Assembly: GCA_021832345.1 (NCBI GenBank)
Contig: JAKBKY010000006.1
Location: 80,611-144,610 of the forward strand
From: a bacterium
GTDB taxonomy: Bacteria; Vulcanimicrobiota; Vulcanimicrobiia; Vulcanimicrobiales; Vulcanimicrobiaceae
Direction: 5' to 3'
Length of the DNA stretch: 64,000 bases
Part shown: in pieces, positions 26,234 to 34,947 of the stretch
Position numbering within the stretch: position 1 is the first letter of the stretch
Layout: every line of letters begins with the position of its first letter
The notes under the pieces: model-generated
The model's database searches: none
Told to the model about the DNA's origin: nothing
Seen by the model: the letters and a program-made list of their open reading frames with translations, nothing else
Translations under genes and position numbers: made by a program

Positions 26234-27527
26234 GTTCTTGCCTCATGGTGTCGCGCTCACGAACGGTCACGGCGCCGTCGTCGAGCGTTTCGAAGTCGAT
26301 CGTCAAACAAAACGGCGTCCCGATCTCATCTTGACGACGATAGAGCTGCCCAATATTTCCTTCATCGTACTGCGACCGGCATCGCAGACGCAGACGACTT
26401 TCGAGGCTTCGCGCACGTTCGACAAGGTCCTGCCTGTTGCGCGCCAAGGAGAAGACGGCTACCTGCACCGGGGCGATCCTCGGATGGAATCGCAACACGA
26501 CGCGCTCCGTTGGTTTTCCGGCGGGATCGACGCCGCGCTCGCGCTCGTAGGCATCGACTAAGAAGGTCAGCGCCGTACGGTCCATCCCGGCGGAGCTTTC
26601 GATTAAGATCGGCGTATAGTGCGTCTTCCCGGCCTCATCGAAGAAGCGCAGGTCTTTGCCGGAGAGACGCATGTGCGCGTCGAGATCGTACGTTCCGCGG
26701 TTGGCGATCGATTCGAGCTCTCCCCAACCCCATGGGAAGAGGTACTCGACGTCCGTTCCGGCCTTGGCATAGTGTGGACGCTCCTGCGGCGTCAACTCGT
26801 AGAAACGCAGCCGTTCGGCCTTGATTCCGTACGAGCTATACCATGCCTTGCGCACCTCCACCCAGCGATCGAACCATGCGCTGTCGCTGCCGTCGTCGGG
26901 AACAAAATATTCAAGCTCGGCTTGTTCGAACTCACGCACGCGATAGGTGAGATTCCCCGGAGTAATCTCGTTCCGAAAAGCTTTCCCGATCTGCGCAATG
27001 CCGAAGGGTGGCTTCTTGCGCGCACTTTGGAAGACATTCTTAAAATTGACGAAGATTCCCTGAGCGGTCTCCGGGCGCAGGTACGCAAGCGATGCCGTAT
27101 CTTCCATCGGCCCGACGGAAGTCTTGAGCATGAGATTAAAAGCGCGAGGCTCCGTAAAGGAGGCCTTGCTTCCGCAGTCCGGACACTGCGTTACATCTTT
27201 GAGATGATCGTGGCGGAAACGATGTTTGCAGATCTTACAATCGACAAAGATGTCATGGAAGGCATCGACGTGCCCCGATGCCTTCCAGGCCAGCGGATGC
27301 ATGATGATCGATGAATCAAAGGCCACGACGTCGTCGCGCAGCTCAACGGTATCACGCCACCATGCGTTCTTCACATTGCGCTTGAGCACCGCACCAAGAG
27401 GTCCGTAATCATAGAACCCGCCGATGCCGCCGTAGATTTCGCTGGATTGGAAGATGAAACCGCGACGCTTGGCTAAAGCGGCGATCTCATCCATGCTGAC
27501 GCGTGGTTCGTTGGGCGTACTTTCCAT
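26187..27527 (-). CDS. glyS: Glycyl-tRNA synthetase, homodimeric (alpha2) type
   Basis: A 446-residue class II synthetase of the single-chain homodimer type. Visible: KRRGFIFQSSEIYGGIGGFYDYGPLG at the N-terminus (family signature), a zinc-ribbon-like insertion with CKIC and CPDC, motif 2 FRNEITP followed by REFEQAELEYF, motif 3 SSAGMDRTALTFL, and a C-terminal anticodon-binding domain beginning RIAPVQVAVFSL. I take the ATG at 27527; a further ATG at 27494 is possible, and nothing upstream resembles the family. The 3' end overlaps the start of ppdK by 47 bases. Confidence 0.97.
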   Translation of the reverse strand: MESTPNEPRVSMDEIAALAKRRGFIFQSSEIYGGIGGFYDYGPLGAVLKRNVKNAWWRDTVELRDDVVAFDSSIIMHPLAWKASGHVDAFHDIFVDCKICKHRFRHDHLKDVTQCPDCGSKASFTEPRAFNLMLKTSVGPMEDTASLAYLRPETAQGIFVNFKNVFQSARKKPPFGIAQIGKAFRNEITPGNLTYRVREFEQAELEYFVPDDGSDSAWFDRWVEVRKAWYSSYGIKAERLRFYELTPQERPHYAKAGTDVEYLFPWGWGELESIANRGTYDLDAHMRLSGKDLRFFDEAGKTHYTPILIESSAGMDRTALTFLVDAYERERGVDPAGKPTERVVLRFHPRIAPVQVAVFSLARNRQDLVERARSLESRLRLRCRSQYDEGNIGQLYRRQDEIGTPFCLTIDFETLDDGAVTVRERDTMRQERVAIESIDRYLDQRL

Positions 27528-27544
27528 ATCTGAGCGCCGTGAGT

Positions 27545-28708
27545 TCACCGGGAGAGAGGCCGAGCCCCGCCGTAGCGCCGCCCGCGCCACTGGACCCCAT
27601 CACCGGCATGGAGCCGTATCGAGTTCAGCAGGATTGCGAGGGCACCGCTCATCCCAAGAGGGAGAGCGGCTGCGCTCGTTGCGGGTAGCCCAAAGCTGCG
27701 CATCCCGAGTGCCGCACCCAGGATGGCGACGAGAATGGCACCGGCGCAGGCCCATGCAATCGCCCAGGCCCGCATCACGAGCGCAGCGAGCAACACCGCC
27801 TCCGGCAAGGGCGCGATACACATGAGGGCAACGACGCCCAAGACGAGCACCGCGCGATCTCCCCTGGCGCCCAGCGCAAAGTTCTTCGAAAACCCGTTCC
27901 ATATTTCACGCAGATTGCGGTACATCCGCGTACGCACGAGGCCGCCCGCATCGACCAGCGCCAGCCGAAAGCGCCCATCCGCCTTCAATCGCCTGGCCAG
28001 TTCATAATCTTCGGCGATCTCCGCGCTCACCAACGCGTGCCCTCCGAAAGCCTCGTACGCCGTGCGACGCGCCAGGAGATACTGGCCGTTGAAGAGCGCG
28101 CTCTGCGGTTTCGCCGGATCGTTCACGTCGCGCAGGGGGCCCACCACGAGCGCTATCGTCCAGAGGATGGCCGGCAGCACGATCCACTCAGCCGGCGAAT
28201 CCATCTCTTGCGCGGTCAGCAGGCTCAAGAGATCGAGCCGGCGGCGCAGCGCGTACGTGACGGCGCTTGCACAGGCGTCGGGAGCGTGAATCGTGTCGGC
28301 ATCGGTACAGAGAATCCACTCGCCCTGCGCGCGACGACTCCCTTGAACCAGCGCCCACGGCTTTCCAACCCAACCCTGCGGCAGAGGCTCGCCGCGCAGC
28401 ACCTGCAGGCGCGGGTCCTCCCGTGCAAGCCGCACGAGTATCTGCGGCGTCGCGTCATCCGAGCGATCGTCCACGACGATGACTTCGAGGCTGGGATAGC
28501 GTTGTGCCAAGAGCGATCGAATGCAGCCTTCGATCTGTCGCGCTTCGTTGCGCGCGGGGACCACGATGGAGAGCATCGGGAGGGCATTCCCACTTCCATC
28601 GGCGCGCACGATCGATTCCCGTGATCCGATCGCGACTTGCAGCGATCGAGCGGCGAAGACGAGCGCGGCGGCGATGGATACACCGGCGCCCAAAGCGAGC
28701 AAGAGCAT
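27545..28708 (-). CDS. Membrane-anchored GT2 glycosyltransferase
   Basis: A 387-residue family-2 glycosyltransferase. An N-terminal helix is followed by the GT-A core: SIVVPARNEARQIEGCI, EVIVVDDRSDDAT, and CTDADTIH. The acceptor region holds SAEIAEDYELARRLKADG, and three hydrophobic helices close the protein. The PLPQGWVGKPWALVQG segment resembles carotenoid- and hopanoid-associated enzymes (CrtQ, HpnB), so a lipid or terpenoid acceptor is possible but not shown. It starts four bases after the rlmN stop, so co-transcription is likely. The open frame extends upstream of 28708, but that part only mirrors rlmN. Confidence 0.87.
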   Translation of the reverse strand: MLLLALGAGVSIAAALVFAARSLQVAIGSRESIVRADGSGNALPMLSIVVPARNEARQIEGCIRSLLAQRYPSLEVIVVDDRSDDATPQILVRLAREDPRLQVLRGEPLPQGWVGKPWALVQGSRRAQGEWILCTDADTIHAPDACASAVTYALRRRLDLLSLLTAQEMDSPAEWIVLPAILWTIALVVGPLRDVNDPAKPQSALFNGQYLLARRTAYEAFGGHALVSAEIAEDYELARRLKADGRFRLALVDAGGLVRTRMYRNLREIWNGFSKNFALGARGDRAVLVLGVVALMCIAPLPEAVLLAALVMRAWAIAWACAGAILVAILGAALGMRSFGLPATSAAALPLGMSGALAILLNSIRLHAGDGVQWRGRRYGGARPLSR

Positions 28709-28712
28709 GGAA

Positions 28713-29804
28713 CTATGCGCCCCTGCGTGCGGCCTTCGGTTGCGTCTGAGCACGCAGTTGCCCGCAGGCAGCCGCGATATCGCTCCCCATACTATGACGC
28801 ACGGTCGTCGGCACACCCGCTTCGTCAAGGATCTTGGCGAAGATCCAAATGCGTTCTTTCGAGGAGCCTTGGAACGGGCCGTCCGGCGTCGCATTGTAGG
28901 GGATCAGGTTCACATGGTAGAGGTGGCCCGTCATGATGCGGGCGAGCGCCCGGGCGCTCTCATCCGAATCGTTGACACCGGCTAACATGACATACTCGAA
29001 GAACACCTTGCGATGGGTCTTCTCGACGTACCGCTCGCAGGCGGCCAAGAGCTGCGCGAGCGGATACCGGCGATTGACCGGCATGATCGTGGCGCGGATG
29101 GCGTCGGTCGGCGCATGCAAGGAGATCGCCAAGTTCACCTGGAGATGCTCGTCGGCAAACGCATCGATGCGATTGACCATGCCGACGGTGGAGATCGTAA
29201 TGTGCCGATGGCCTAAGCCGAACCCATGCGGATCGTTGAGCAAGGCGACGGCACCCATGACATTCTCGTAGTTGTGGAACGGTTCGCCCATGCCCATGAA
29301 GACGATGTTCGTCACTCGCTTGCCCCGCGCGGCAAGCTCGAGCGCAAAGAAACGTGCCTGATCGAAGATTTCGCTCGCGACGAGGTTGCGCGTATAACCG
29401 GCCTGCCCCGTGGAGCAGAACCTGCAGGCAAAGGCGCATCCGGCCTGCGAGGAGATGCAGACCGTGGTCCGTTCTTCACGGTGCTCCATGAGTACCGCTT
29501 CGACTTCGTTGCCGTCGCGCAGACGAAAGAGTCCCTTGCTGGTCTGCCCGTCTCTAGAGCGCTGGATCGTCACCGGCTCGACGCAGCCAAGCGCAAACCC
29601 CGATGCCGTAAGGGAGGCGCGCAACTCCTTGGGCAGGGTGGTCAGCGCCTCGACGTCACGGGCCAGTTCCTTGGTTGCGCCGCGATAGATCTGCGCTAAG
29701 CGATACGGCTTCAGCGCGAAGCGTAGCGCAAGCTGCGTTTCGTCGGAGAGGCCGATGCGCGCGGAGGCTTCGTTGAACCAGATGGAGCGGGCGTCGCGGG
29801 TCAT
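28713..29804 (-). CDS. rlmN: Dual-specificity 23S rRNA/tRNA adenine-C2 methyltransferase
   Basis: A 363-residue radical SAM enzyme that methylates A2503 of 23S rRNA and A37 of some tRNAs. The cluster-binding motif CAFACRFC places Cys at 123, 127 and 130. FMGMGEPFHNYENVM and ISTVGMVNRI are typical of RlmN. The C-terminal HSMGSDIAAACGQL carries the mechanistic Cys near residue 350. It starts at the ATG at 29804, 13 bases after the UDG stop. Upstream in-frame codons are antisense or foreign to the family. It forms a run YbjQ-UDG-rlmN-GT2 on the minus strand. Confidence 0.97.
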   Translation of the reverse strand: MTRDARSIWFNEASARIGLSDETQLALRFALKPYRLAQIYRGATKELARDVEALTTLPKELRASLTASGFALGCVEPVTIQRSRDGQTSKGLFRLRDGNEVEAVLMEHREERTTVCISSQAGCAFACRFCSTGQAGYTRNLVASEIFDQARFFALELAARGKRVTNIVFMGMGEPFHNYENVMGAVALLNDPHGFGLGHRHITISTVGMVNRIDAFADEHLQVNLAISLHAPTDAIRATIMPVNRRYPLAQLLAACERYVEKTHRKVFFEYVMLAGVNDSDESARALARIMTGHLYHVNLIPYNATPDGPFQGSSKERIWIFAKILDEAGVPTTVRHSMGSDIAAACGQLRAQTQPKAARRGA

Positions 29805-29817
29805 GGCCGCGATTGTA

Positions 29818-30486
29818 TCACGAGCCTTCTTCGAAGAGCCCGACTTGGGTGGGCGGCGCGTGGTGGGGCACCGGCACTTCGTCGAGGCGCGCACGCACCT
29901 GCAGGAGGTCGTGCCAGACGAGGCGCTTGACCGCCTCCAGCTCCCCTCCTGTCTGACGCAACAGGTAGGCGGGATGGAAGGTCGCGATGAGCGCAGCCCC
30001 AGCCGGCCCCTCGTACCAGCGCCCGCGTTGCTTGCTGATGAGAAAGTCGCGCCCGAGAAAAGACTTCGCGGCAGCCGCCCCGAGCGCCACGATGACGGCC
30101 GGGCGGATGGTCGCAATCTGCTCGTCCAGGAACGGACGACAGTTCTCCATCTCACTCGGCTCCGGCGCTCGATTGCGGGGCCCGCGCGGACCGGGTGAGG
30201 TCGGCCGGCACTTGACGGTGTTACAGATATAGACCTGGTCGCGAGCCAGCCCGATGGCGCCCAGCATCCTGTCCAGGAGCGCGCCGGCACGACCCACAAA
30301 CGGCCGCCCCAGGGCATCCTCGGTCTCCCCGGGACCCTCGCCGACAAGCATCACGCGAGCGCTGGGGTCGCCCTCTCCAAAGACCGCGTTGCGCCGCTGC
30401 TCGCCGATCGCGCAGCGACGGCAGGCGCGGACGCGGTGCGCAGCCTCCTCAAGGGATGCCTGGCAAGCGGCGCGATCGAGCTCCAT
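29818..30486 (-). CDS. Uracil-DNA glycosylase, Fe-S type (family 4)
   Basis: A 222-residue glycosylase removing uracil from DNA. The N-terminal cysteines ACRRC (22, 25) and the later CNTVKCRP and MENCRPFL supply the 4Fe-4S ligands of family 4. VGEGPGETEDALGRPFVGRAG is the active-site loop, and ATFHPAYLLR the C-terminal catalytic loop. The ATG at 30486 overlaps the stop of the YbjQ gene by one base (TGATG), and AAGGAG lies ten bases upstream. Confidence 0.95.
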   Translation of the reverse strand: MELDRAACQASLEEAAHRVRACRRCAIGEQRRNAVFGEGDPSARVMLVGEGPGETEDALGRPFVGRAGALLDRMLGAIGLARDQVYICNTVKCRPTSPGPRGPRNRAPEPSEMENCRPFLDEQIATIRPAVIVALGAAAAKSFLGRDFLISKQRGRWYEGPAGAALIATFHPAYLLRQTGGELEAVKRLVWHDLLQVRARLDEVPVPHHAPPTQVGLFEEGS

Positions 30487-30833
30487 CAGCCGGTTGCTCC
30501 TTCTCGATGATCCAATCGCACGGCCTGGCCGAAGGCCACCAGCGCACACGTTCCATCGTCCGAGTAAGCGGCATGGAACTGCACCCCGATGACGGCGTCC
30601 GCGCCGAGCGCCTCGGCCTGCGCGCAGAGAGCATCGAGGGCGTCGCTCCGCAGCCGGTCGAGGTCGCTCATGAGCTGGCCTGGGCCCAGACCAACCAGCG
30701 CACTCAAGGTCCGCCAGGTCGCCCGCCAGGGATCCTGCTGCTGCTGGGCCTGGCCGCTCACGTAGCCCAGCTCGCCCAGAACACGGCAGCCCTCGACGGT
30801 GTCGAACGTGACCAGCGCCTCATGCGCGATCAT
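30486..30833 (-). CDS. YbjQ-family (DUF74) protein
   Basis: A 115-residue small protein of the YbjQ/DUF74 family. The C-terminal part shows the conserved pattern ALCAQAEALGADAVIGVQF followed by a short beta strand, as in YbjQ pentamers. The N-terminus begins HEALVTFDTVEGCRVLGELGYVSG, also typical. Biochemical function is unknown; a metal-binding role has been proposed for the family. It is translationally coupled to the UDG gene and divergent from the GT9 gene. Confidence 0.82.
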   Translation of the reverse strand: MIAHEALVTFDTVEGCRVLGELGYVSGQAQQQQDPWRATWRTLSALVGLGPGQLMSDLDRLRSDALDALCAQAEALGADAVIGVQFHAAYSDDGTCALVAFGQAVRLDHREGATG

Positions 30834-30875
30834 CGGCAGGCGCCGGCCAGGCGAGACCTGGAAACGTGAAGGACC

Positions 30876-31907
30876 ATGACGCAGGCTTCACCGTCCGCGC
30901 TCGTCATCCGCCTCGACGCACTCGGCGACGCCGTCGCGCTGACGCCGCTCCTGCTGGCGCTGCGCGAGCGGGCGATCCCCACGGACCTTGTCGGCAGCGC
31001 GGCCAACGCGGCGCTCTTTACCTCCGCGGCGCTTGGGCAAGCGTTCGTCCCTCCGTTCTCCCTGCGCGACGGGTCGCCCGCAAATCTCGCAGCGATCGAC
31101 GCCTTCGGCGCGCAACTACGAGAGCGCAACTACACCAGCGTCCTCGTCGCCACGGAGGACCCCGCGGGCTATCGGCTCGCGCGCATGACGGAAGCCCCCG
31201 TACGCATCGGGTTTGAGAACGGCTGGGCCAAACCGCTGAAATCGCTCTGGATCCGCTCGACCTTGACCCACGCCGTCCATCGCAGCGCAGGGTTGGATCC
31301 TCGCGCTCCGCACGAATGTGAAACGCTCTTTCGCCTCGGCGCACCGCTGCTCGACGAGGCCGCGCGGCCCACGCGCGACCCGCAACGACTCACCCCGCTC
31401 CTGCTCGATGAACGTCCGCCCATCGAGCGGCGCATCGTCTTTCAAGTCACCGATAAGTGGGTTCGCCTGGGCATCGACGACGATGCCGTCGTCCACTTGG
31501 CGCGGAGCCTCGCCGCGCGCTACGGCCTGCGATGCGTCGCAACGTGTGCGGAGGCGGCTTTCGCCCAACGATTCGAACGCAGTACCGGCCTTGCGGTCGA
31601 ATGCTTCGGCGAGCTCGCGCCCTGGAAATCTGCGCTGGCGGCAGCGCAAGCGCTCGTCGCCCCGGACTGTGGCGCGATCCACGTTGCAGGTATGCTCGGA
31701 ACGCCGACCGTCGCGATCTTCCCGCCGCAACCGAACTTCGCTCTGCACGTCGCGCGCTGGGCTCCGTGGGCAGCCCGCGCCGAGATCGTCCGCGCCGGCG
31801 CCGGCTGGCCGAGCGACGCCCTCAAGCGCCTCGCGCGCCTGATCGACACTTCGCCGTCCGGCGATAGAGCGCGCAACCGCTCCAGAGCAGGCGATCCCGT
31901 ACGCTAG
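30876..31907 (+). CDS. GT9-family heptosyltransferase-like glycosyltransferase
   Basis: A 343-residue GT-B enzyme of family 9, like ADP-heptose:LPS heptosyltransferases. The N-terminus ALVIRLDALGDAVALTPLLL is the family hallmark. The C-terminal half has VAPDCGAIHVAGMLGTPTVAIF, the donor-binding motif. It probably works at the inner leaflet on a surface glycan, which suggests a diderm envelope. The tail is basic (GDRARNRSRAGDPVR). Its stop lies within a CTAG shared with the end of prfB. The ATG at 30876 has AAGGA close upstream; no other glycan genes adjoin it. Confidence 0.9.
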   Translation: MTQASPSALVIRLDALGDAVALTPLLLALRERAIPTDLVGSAANAALFTSAALGQAFVPPFSLRDGSPANLAAIDAFGAQLRERNYTSVLVATEDPAGYRLARMTEAPVRIGFENGWAKPLKSLWIRSTLTHAVHRSAGLDPRAPHECETLFRLGAPLLDEAARPTRDPQRLTPLLLDERPPIERRIVFQVTDKWVRLGIDDDAVVHLARSLAARYGLRCVATCAEAAFAQRFERSTGLAVECFGELAPWKSALAAAQALVAPDCGAIHVAGMLGTPTVAIFPPQPNFALHVARWAPWAARAEIVRAGAGWPSDALKRLARLIDTSPSGDRARNRSRAGDPVR

Positions 31908-33032
31908 GGAGCCTGGCTCGAGGCTCGATGCTGCAACGAGCGGCGCACCTGGAGGTACGGGCGAATGAAGACATCGATATCGCCGTCGAGAACAGCGGGC
32001 ACATTGCCGGTCTCAACGCCCGTTCGATGGTCTTTCACGAGCTGATACGGAGCCAGAACGTAGGAGCGAATCTGCGATCCCCATTCGTTGGCCTGACGCT
32101 CTCCCCGCAGCGACGCCAACTTCTCGCCCCGCTGCTCGATTTCGCGAGCGACGAGTCGTGCGCGCAGGATCGTCATTGCAACCTCGCGGTTCTGCGCCTG
32201 CGAGCGCTCCTGCTGCGAAGCGACGATCAGCCCGCTCGGCAGGTGAATGATGCGGACCGCCGACTCGGTTTTATTGACGTACTGCCCCCCCGCGCCACCG
32301 GATTTAAACGTTTCAACCCGCAGGTCGTCGGGCTTCATCTGAATCTCACGAGATTCGTCTGCCTCGATCTCCGGGATGATGTCAACCGCCGCAAAGGACG
32401 TGTGCCGGCGATGCGCCGCGTCGAACGGCGACATGCGCACGAGGCGGTGTACGCCGCGCTCACCTTCGAGCAATCCGTACGCATTGCGCCCACGCACGAA
32501 GAACGTGATCGATTTTAGGCCGGCTTCCTCGGCCGGCGACTCCTCGACGATCTGGGTTGAAAAGCCGGCGCTCTCAGCCCAGCGAAGGTACATGCGGCTG
32601 AGCATTTGAGCCCAGTCCGCGGCATCGACGCCGCCGGCACCGGCATAGACGCTCAGGATAACGTTGTGCGCGTCAAACTCGCCGTCGAAGTTCGCCTCGA
32701 CTTCCAACGCATCGAGCGCGGCTTCGGCAGTGCCGATCCCTTCGGCGATCTCGGCCGCAGCCGGCTCATCGTCACCGAAGAGCGCCAGCAACTCGCCCGC
32801 ATCGTGCAGCGAACGGTCGACGGCGTCGAGCCGATCGATCTCCGAGCGCAGCCCGGCGAGATCTTTCATCACCCGCTGCGCGCCTGCAGGATCATCCCAG
32901 AAACCGCCGGCGCGCGATTGCGCCTCAAGCTCGATCAGGCGGCGCGATTTCCCCGCATAGTCAAAGCCGCTCCTTGAGCGCGTTCAATCGTTCGCAGAGT
33001 CGAGCTATGGTCGTGAGTTGTGAGTCGCTCAT
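31904..33032 (-). CDS. prfB: Peptide chain release factor 2, expressed by +1 programmed frameshift
   Basis: The gene begins at an ATG at 33030-33032 and reads 23 codons to an in-frame TGA at 32961-32963. Skipping one base then gives a 352-codon frame ending at 31904, so the product is about 375 residues. RF2 marks are SPFDAAHRRHTSFAAV (with the SPF anticodon-like tripeptide) and SGGAGGQYVNKTESAVR, which holds the GGQ that drives peptidyl-tRNA hydrolysis. RF2 reads UGA and UAA. The frameshift lets RF2 limit its own synthesis. The frame downstream of the shift has no good start before 32872, confirming that both parts form one gene. It is separated from secA by an accessory island. Confidence 0.97.
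32960..32975 (-). promoter_or_regulatory. prfB programmed +1 frameshift site
   Basis: On the minus strand the bases read AAGGAG, three bases, then CTTTGAC. This is the known prfB arrangement: a Shine-Dalgarno-like element three bases before a slippery CUU codon, followed by UGA and C. The ribosome pauses at UGA when RF2 is scarce and slips forward one base. Confidence 0.96.
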
Positions 33033-33149
33033 GGCGGCGCTTCCGATTCGCGGCCATCGCCCCTACCCCTTGCCGAGTCACCGCTCCGCGGGATGGGGAG
33101 ACGAGCGCATCGCGATTGGCGCGCTCGTTCCTATGAGAGGAGGTCCACG

Positions 33150-34103
33150 ATGTTGGTTCAACCCCAAGGCTCCCCCATGGCCACGCTAGAGTCGTGGCTC
33201 ACCGGCACCCCGGTCGACGGCGCCGGCGGCGGTTTCCCCCAGGGCGGCCTGCCCGCAAACGACGGCATCTCGCGACTGCTTCCACCTTCGATGGGCGGCA
33301 CGAACGGTGCCCATCAAGCAGGCTCGCCGGCGGCGTTTCCGTGGTTGCCGCAGTTCGGCGACGGCAATCCGCTGGCGTCGATTCTCAACTCGCTCATGCA
33401 GGTCGTCGGCGCACTGATGCAACTGATGGGCGGCACACCCCCGAACGGGCCCGGCACGCCGCCCCTGCCCGGCAACGAAACCGCGTTCAATAACGCGACC
33501 GCAAGCTCCACCGGCGATCCGCATCTCGCCTTTAACGGGACGGCCAGCGATGGGAGCTCCGAAAACGCGCACTGGGACAGCATGGCCGGCCACGCCGATC
33601 TCCTCGACTCCGATTCCATCCCGGGCGGCTTTCAAATCTCCACGACCGCAACGCCCCCAAACGCGCAAGGCATCTCCTGGAACCAGAACGCTACGGTGAC
33701 GACCAATAACGGCGCAACCCAAGTGACGCTGGACGCCGGCGGCAACGCGTCGATCGTCGACGGCGGTCAACAATACCGACTCAGCAACGGACAATCCGCA
33801 ACGTTGAGCAACGGCGAGACGGTAACGCGCAATGCCGACGGATATCTTGCCATCACGGCCACCGACGGGCAAGGCGGCAGTATCACCACCACGCTCAGTG
33901 ACAACGGCACGGGAGTCGACGTCCATGTGAGCGCTCAAGGCGTGGACCTCGGTGGAGACCTGGTCAACCAAACGCCGGCCGGGCCAACGCCCCCTCCCAC
34001 GAACGGCCCGTTCCCTCCGATTCACATCATCCCACCGTGGCGCCGTCTGGGCAACGCAGTCCAAGGGCCTCCCACGCATTGGGGTTCGGTCAATCTCGAA
34101 TAG
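33150..34103 (+). CDS. Gly/Asn/Thr-rich protein with GDPH motif (DUF1521/VWD-like region)
   Basis: A 317-residue protein of low-complexity composition. The ATG at 33150 has GAGGAGGT five bases upstream. Residues about 1-120 are Gly/Pro-rich with a hydrophobic helix (LASILNSLMQVVGALMQLMGG) and no classical signal peptide. Residues about 130-280 carry TGDPHLAFNGT followed by a run of beta strands (NATVTTNNGATQVTLDAGG, YRLSNGQSATLSNGETVTRN). The GDPH start and the strand-rich pattern resemble DUF1521/von Willebrand D-type surface domains. The C-terminus is Pro-rich (PPPTNGPFPPIHIIPPW). It may be exported by a route not read from an N-terminal signal. It lies at the prfB side of the accessory island. 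Confidence 0.78.
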   Translation: MLVQPQGSPMATLESWLTGTPVDGAGGGFPQGGLPANDGISRLLPPSMGGTNGAHQAGSPAAFPWLPQFGDGNPLASILNSLMQVVGALMQLMGGTPPNGPGTPPLPGNETAFNNATASSTGDPHLAFNGTASDGSSENAHWDSMAGHADLLDSDSIPGGFQISTTATPPNAQGISWNQNATVTTNNGATQVTLDAGGNASIVDGGQQYRLSNGQSATLSNGETVTRNADGYLAITATDGQGGSITTTLSDNGTGVDVHVSAQGVDLGGDLVNQTPAGPTPPPTNGPFPPIHIIPPWRRLGNAVQGPPTHWGSVNLE

Positions 34104-34195
34104 GAAGCGATGAGCGCCTCGAAGGCAGGCCAATGGGGCGGGAGTGGGGGTAAGTAGAATGTAATCAACGGCAGCCCTTGAAGAAACGAGGCATT

Positions 34196-34651
34196 ATGAA
34201 ACGTACACTACTCGCGCTCTTCCTCGCTCTCGCGTTACCCATCATCACGAGCGCGCAACAATCCTCCGTTCCGGCCGCCGGCATGATGCAGATGCACGCG
34301 CAGATGCGCACGAAAATCCTAGGCCTGCTGACGCCGGAGCAGAAAACGCTGCTCGCTAAGGTCGTCGGTCAGCTTGCAATCGCGCCCAACCCCGATCTCG
34401 GTGCAGCCGCAAGTCAACTCGACGCAGCGCTCTCGCCAACCCAAAAGCAAACGATCCTTAGCCGGCACCAAGCTATGATGAAGCAGATGCAATCGATGCG
34501 CGACGGCATGATGGCCCACAGTATGGGCGGCATGAAGACCGGCGGCATGAAGGCCGGCGGCATGTGCGGTGGCAAGCACGGCATGAACGATCCCGGCGTG
34601 ATCCTGATCATGATGGCGACGCATTGGGGGCCGATGGGCCCCGGCAAGTAA
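34196..34651 (+). CDS. Exported Met/His-rich small protein (Spy/CpxP-like)
   Basis: A 151-residue protein with signal peptide (KRTLLALFLALALPIITSAQ) after the ATG at 34196, which has GAGG just upstream; a TTG at 34178 is an alternative. The mature part contains LTPEQKTLL and LSPTQKQTI, which resemble the LTxxQ repeats of Spy/CpxP periplasmic chaperones. It then has a Met/Gly/His-rich tail (MGGMKTGGMKAGGMCGGKHGM) of the kind that binds Cu(I) or Ag(I). Role suggested: envelope stress or metal handling; this is inference. No copper gene adjoins it. Confidence 0.75.
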   Translation: MKRTLLALFLALALPIITSAQQSSVPAAGMMQMHAQMRTKILGLLTPEQKTLLAKVVGQLAIAPNPDLGAAASQLDAALSPTQKQTILSRHQAMMKQMQSMRDGMMAHSMGGMKTGGMKAGGMCGGKHGMNDPGVILIMMATHWGPMGPGK

Positions 34652-34947
34652 GCGGTTCTTTGTGGGCGTTTCCGACGCGGCCGCTCGAGGTTCTCACCAA
34701 CAGCGGCCTCTCCGAGATCATGCAACTGCGTGTGCCGATTCGCCAACTCGGTGAGGCTAGCGGGCTCCACAAGGACGCCGTCACCTATAACCACAAACCC
34801 TGGCCGGGCGGCTGATGTATGGGCAGACGGCTTTTCTGCCCATAAAAGGCGGCGCAATCCTAGGCCACTGAGGTGGAAGCAAGGATGGTGCCGGGCGAAA
34901 GAGACAGAACAAGTGCTCCAAGACGTCTCGAACGAAGGAGCGCAGCG
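34652..34947. other. Intergenic stretch with one perfect stem-loop
   Basis: I see no convincing gene here. A 9-bp perfect inverted repeat (TATGGGCAG at 34818-34826, CTGCCCATA at 34836-34844) with a 9-base loop lies about 100 bases before the VOC gene. No T-run follows on either strand, so it is not a standard terminator. The rest of the leader (34845-34940) is purine-rich. Confidence 0.5.

Noticed and set aside
34845..34947. Possible cobalamin riboswitch because of a GCCACTG string
   Set aside because: The other conserved cobalamin-box elements and helices are not visible, so a single short match is not enough.
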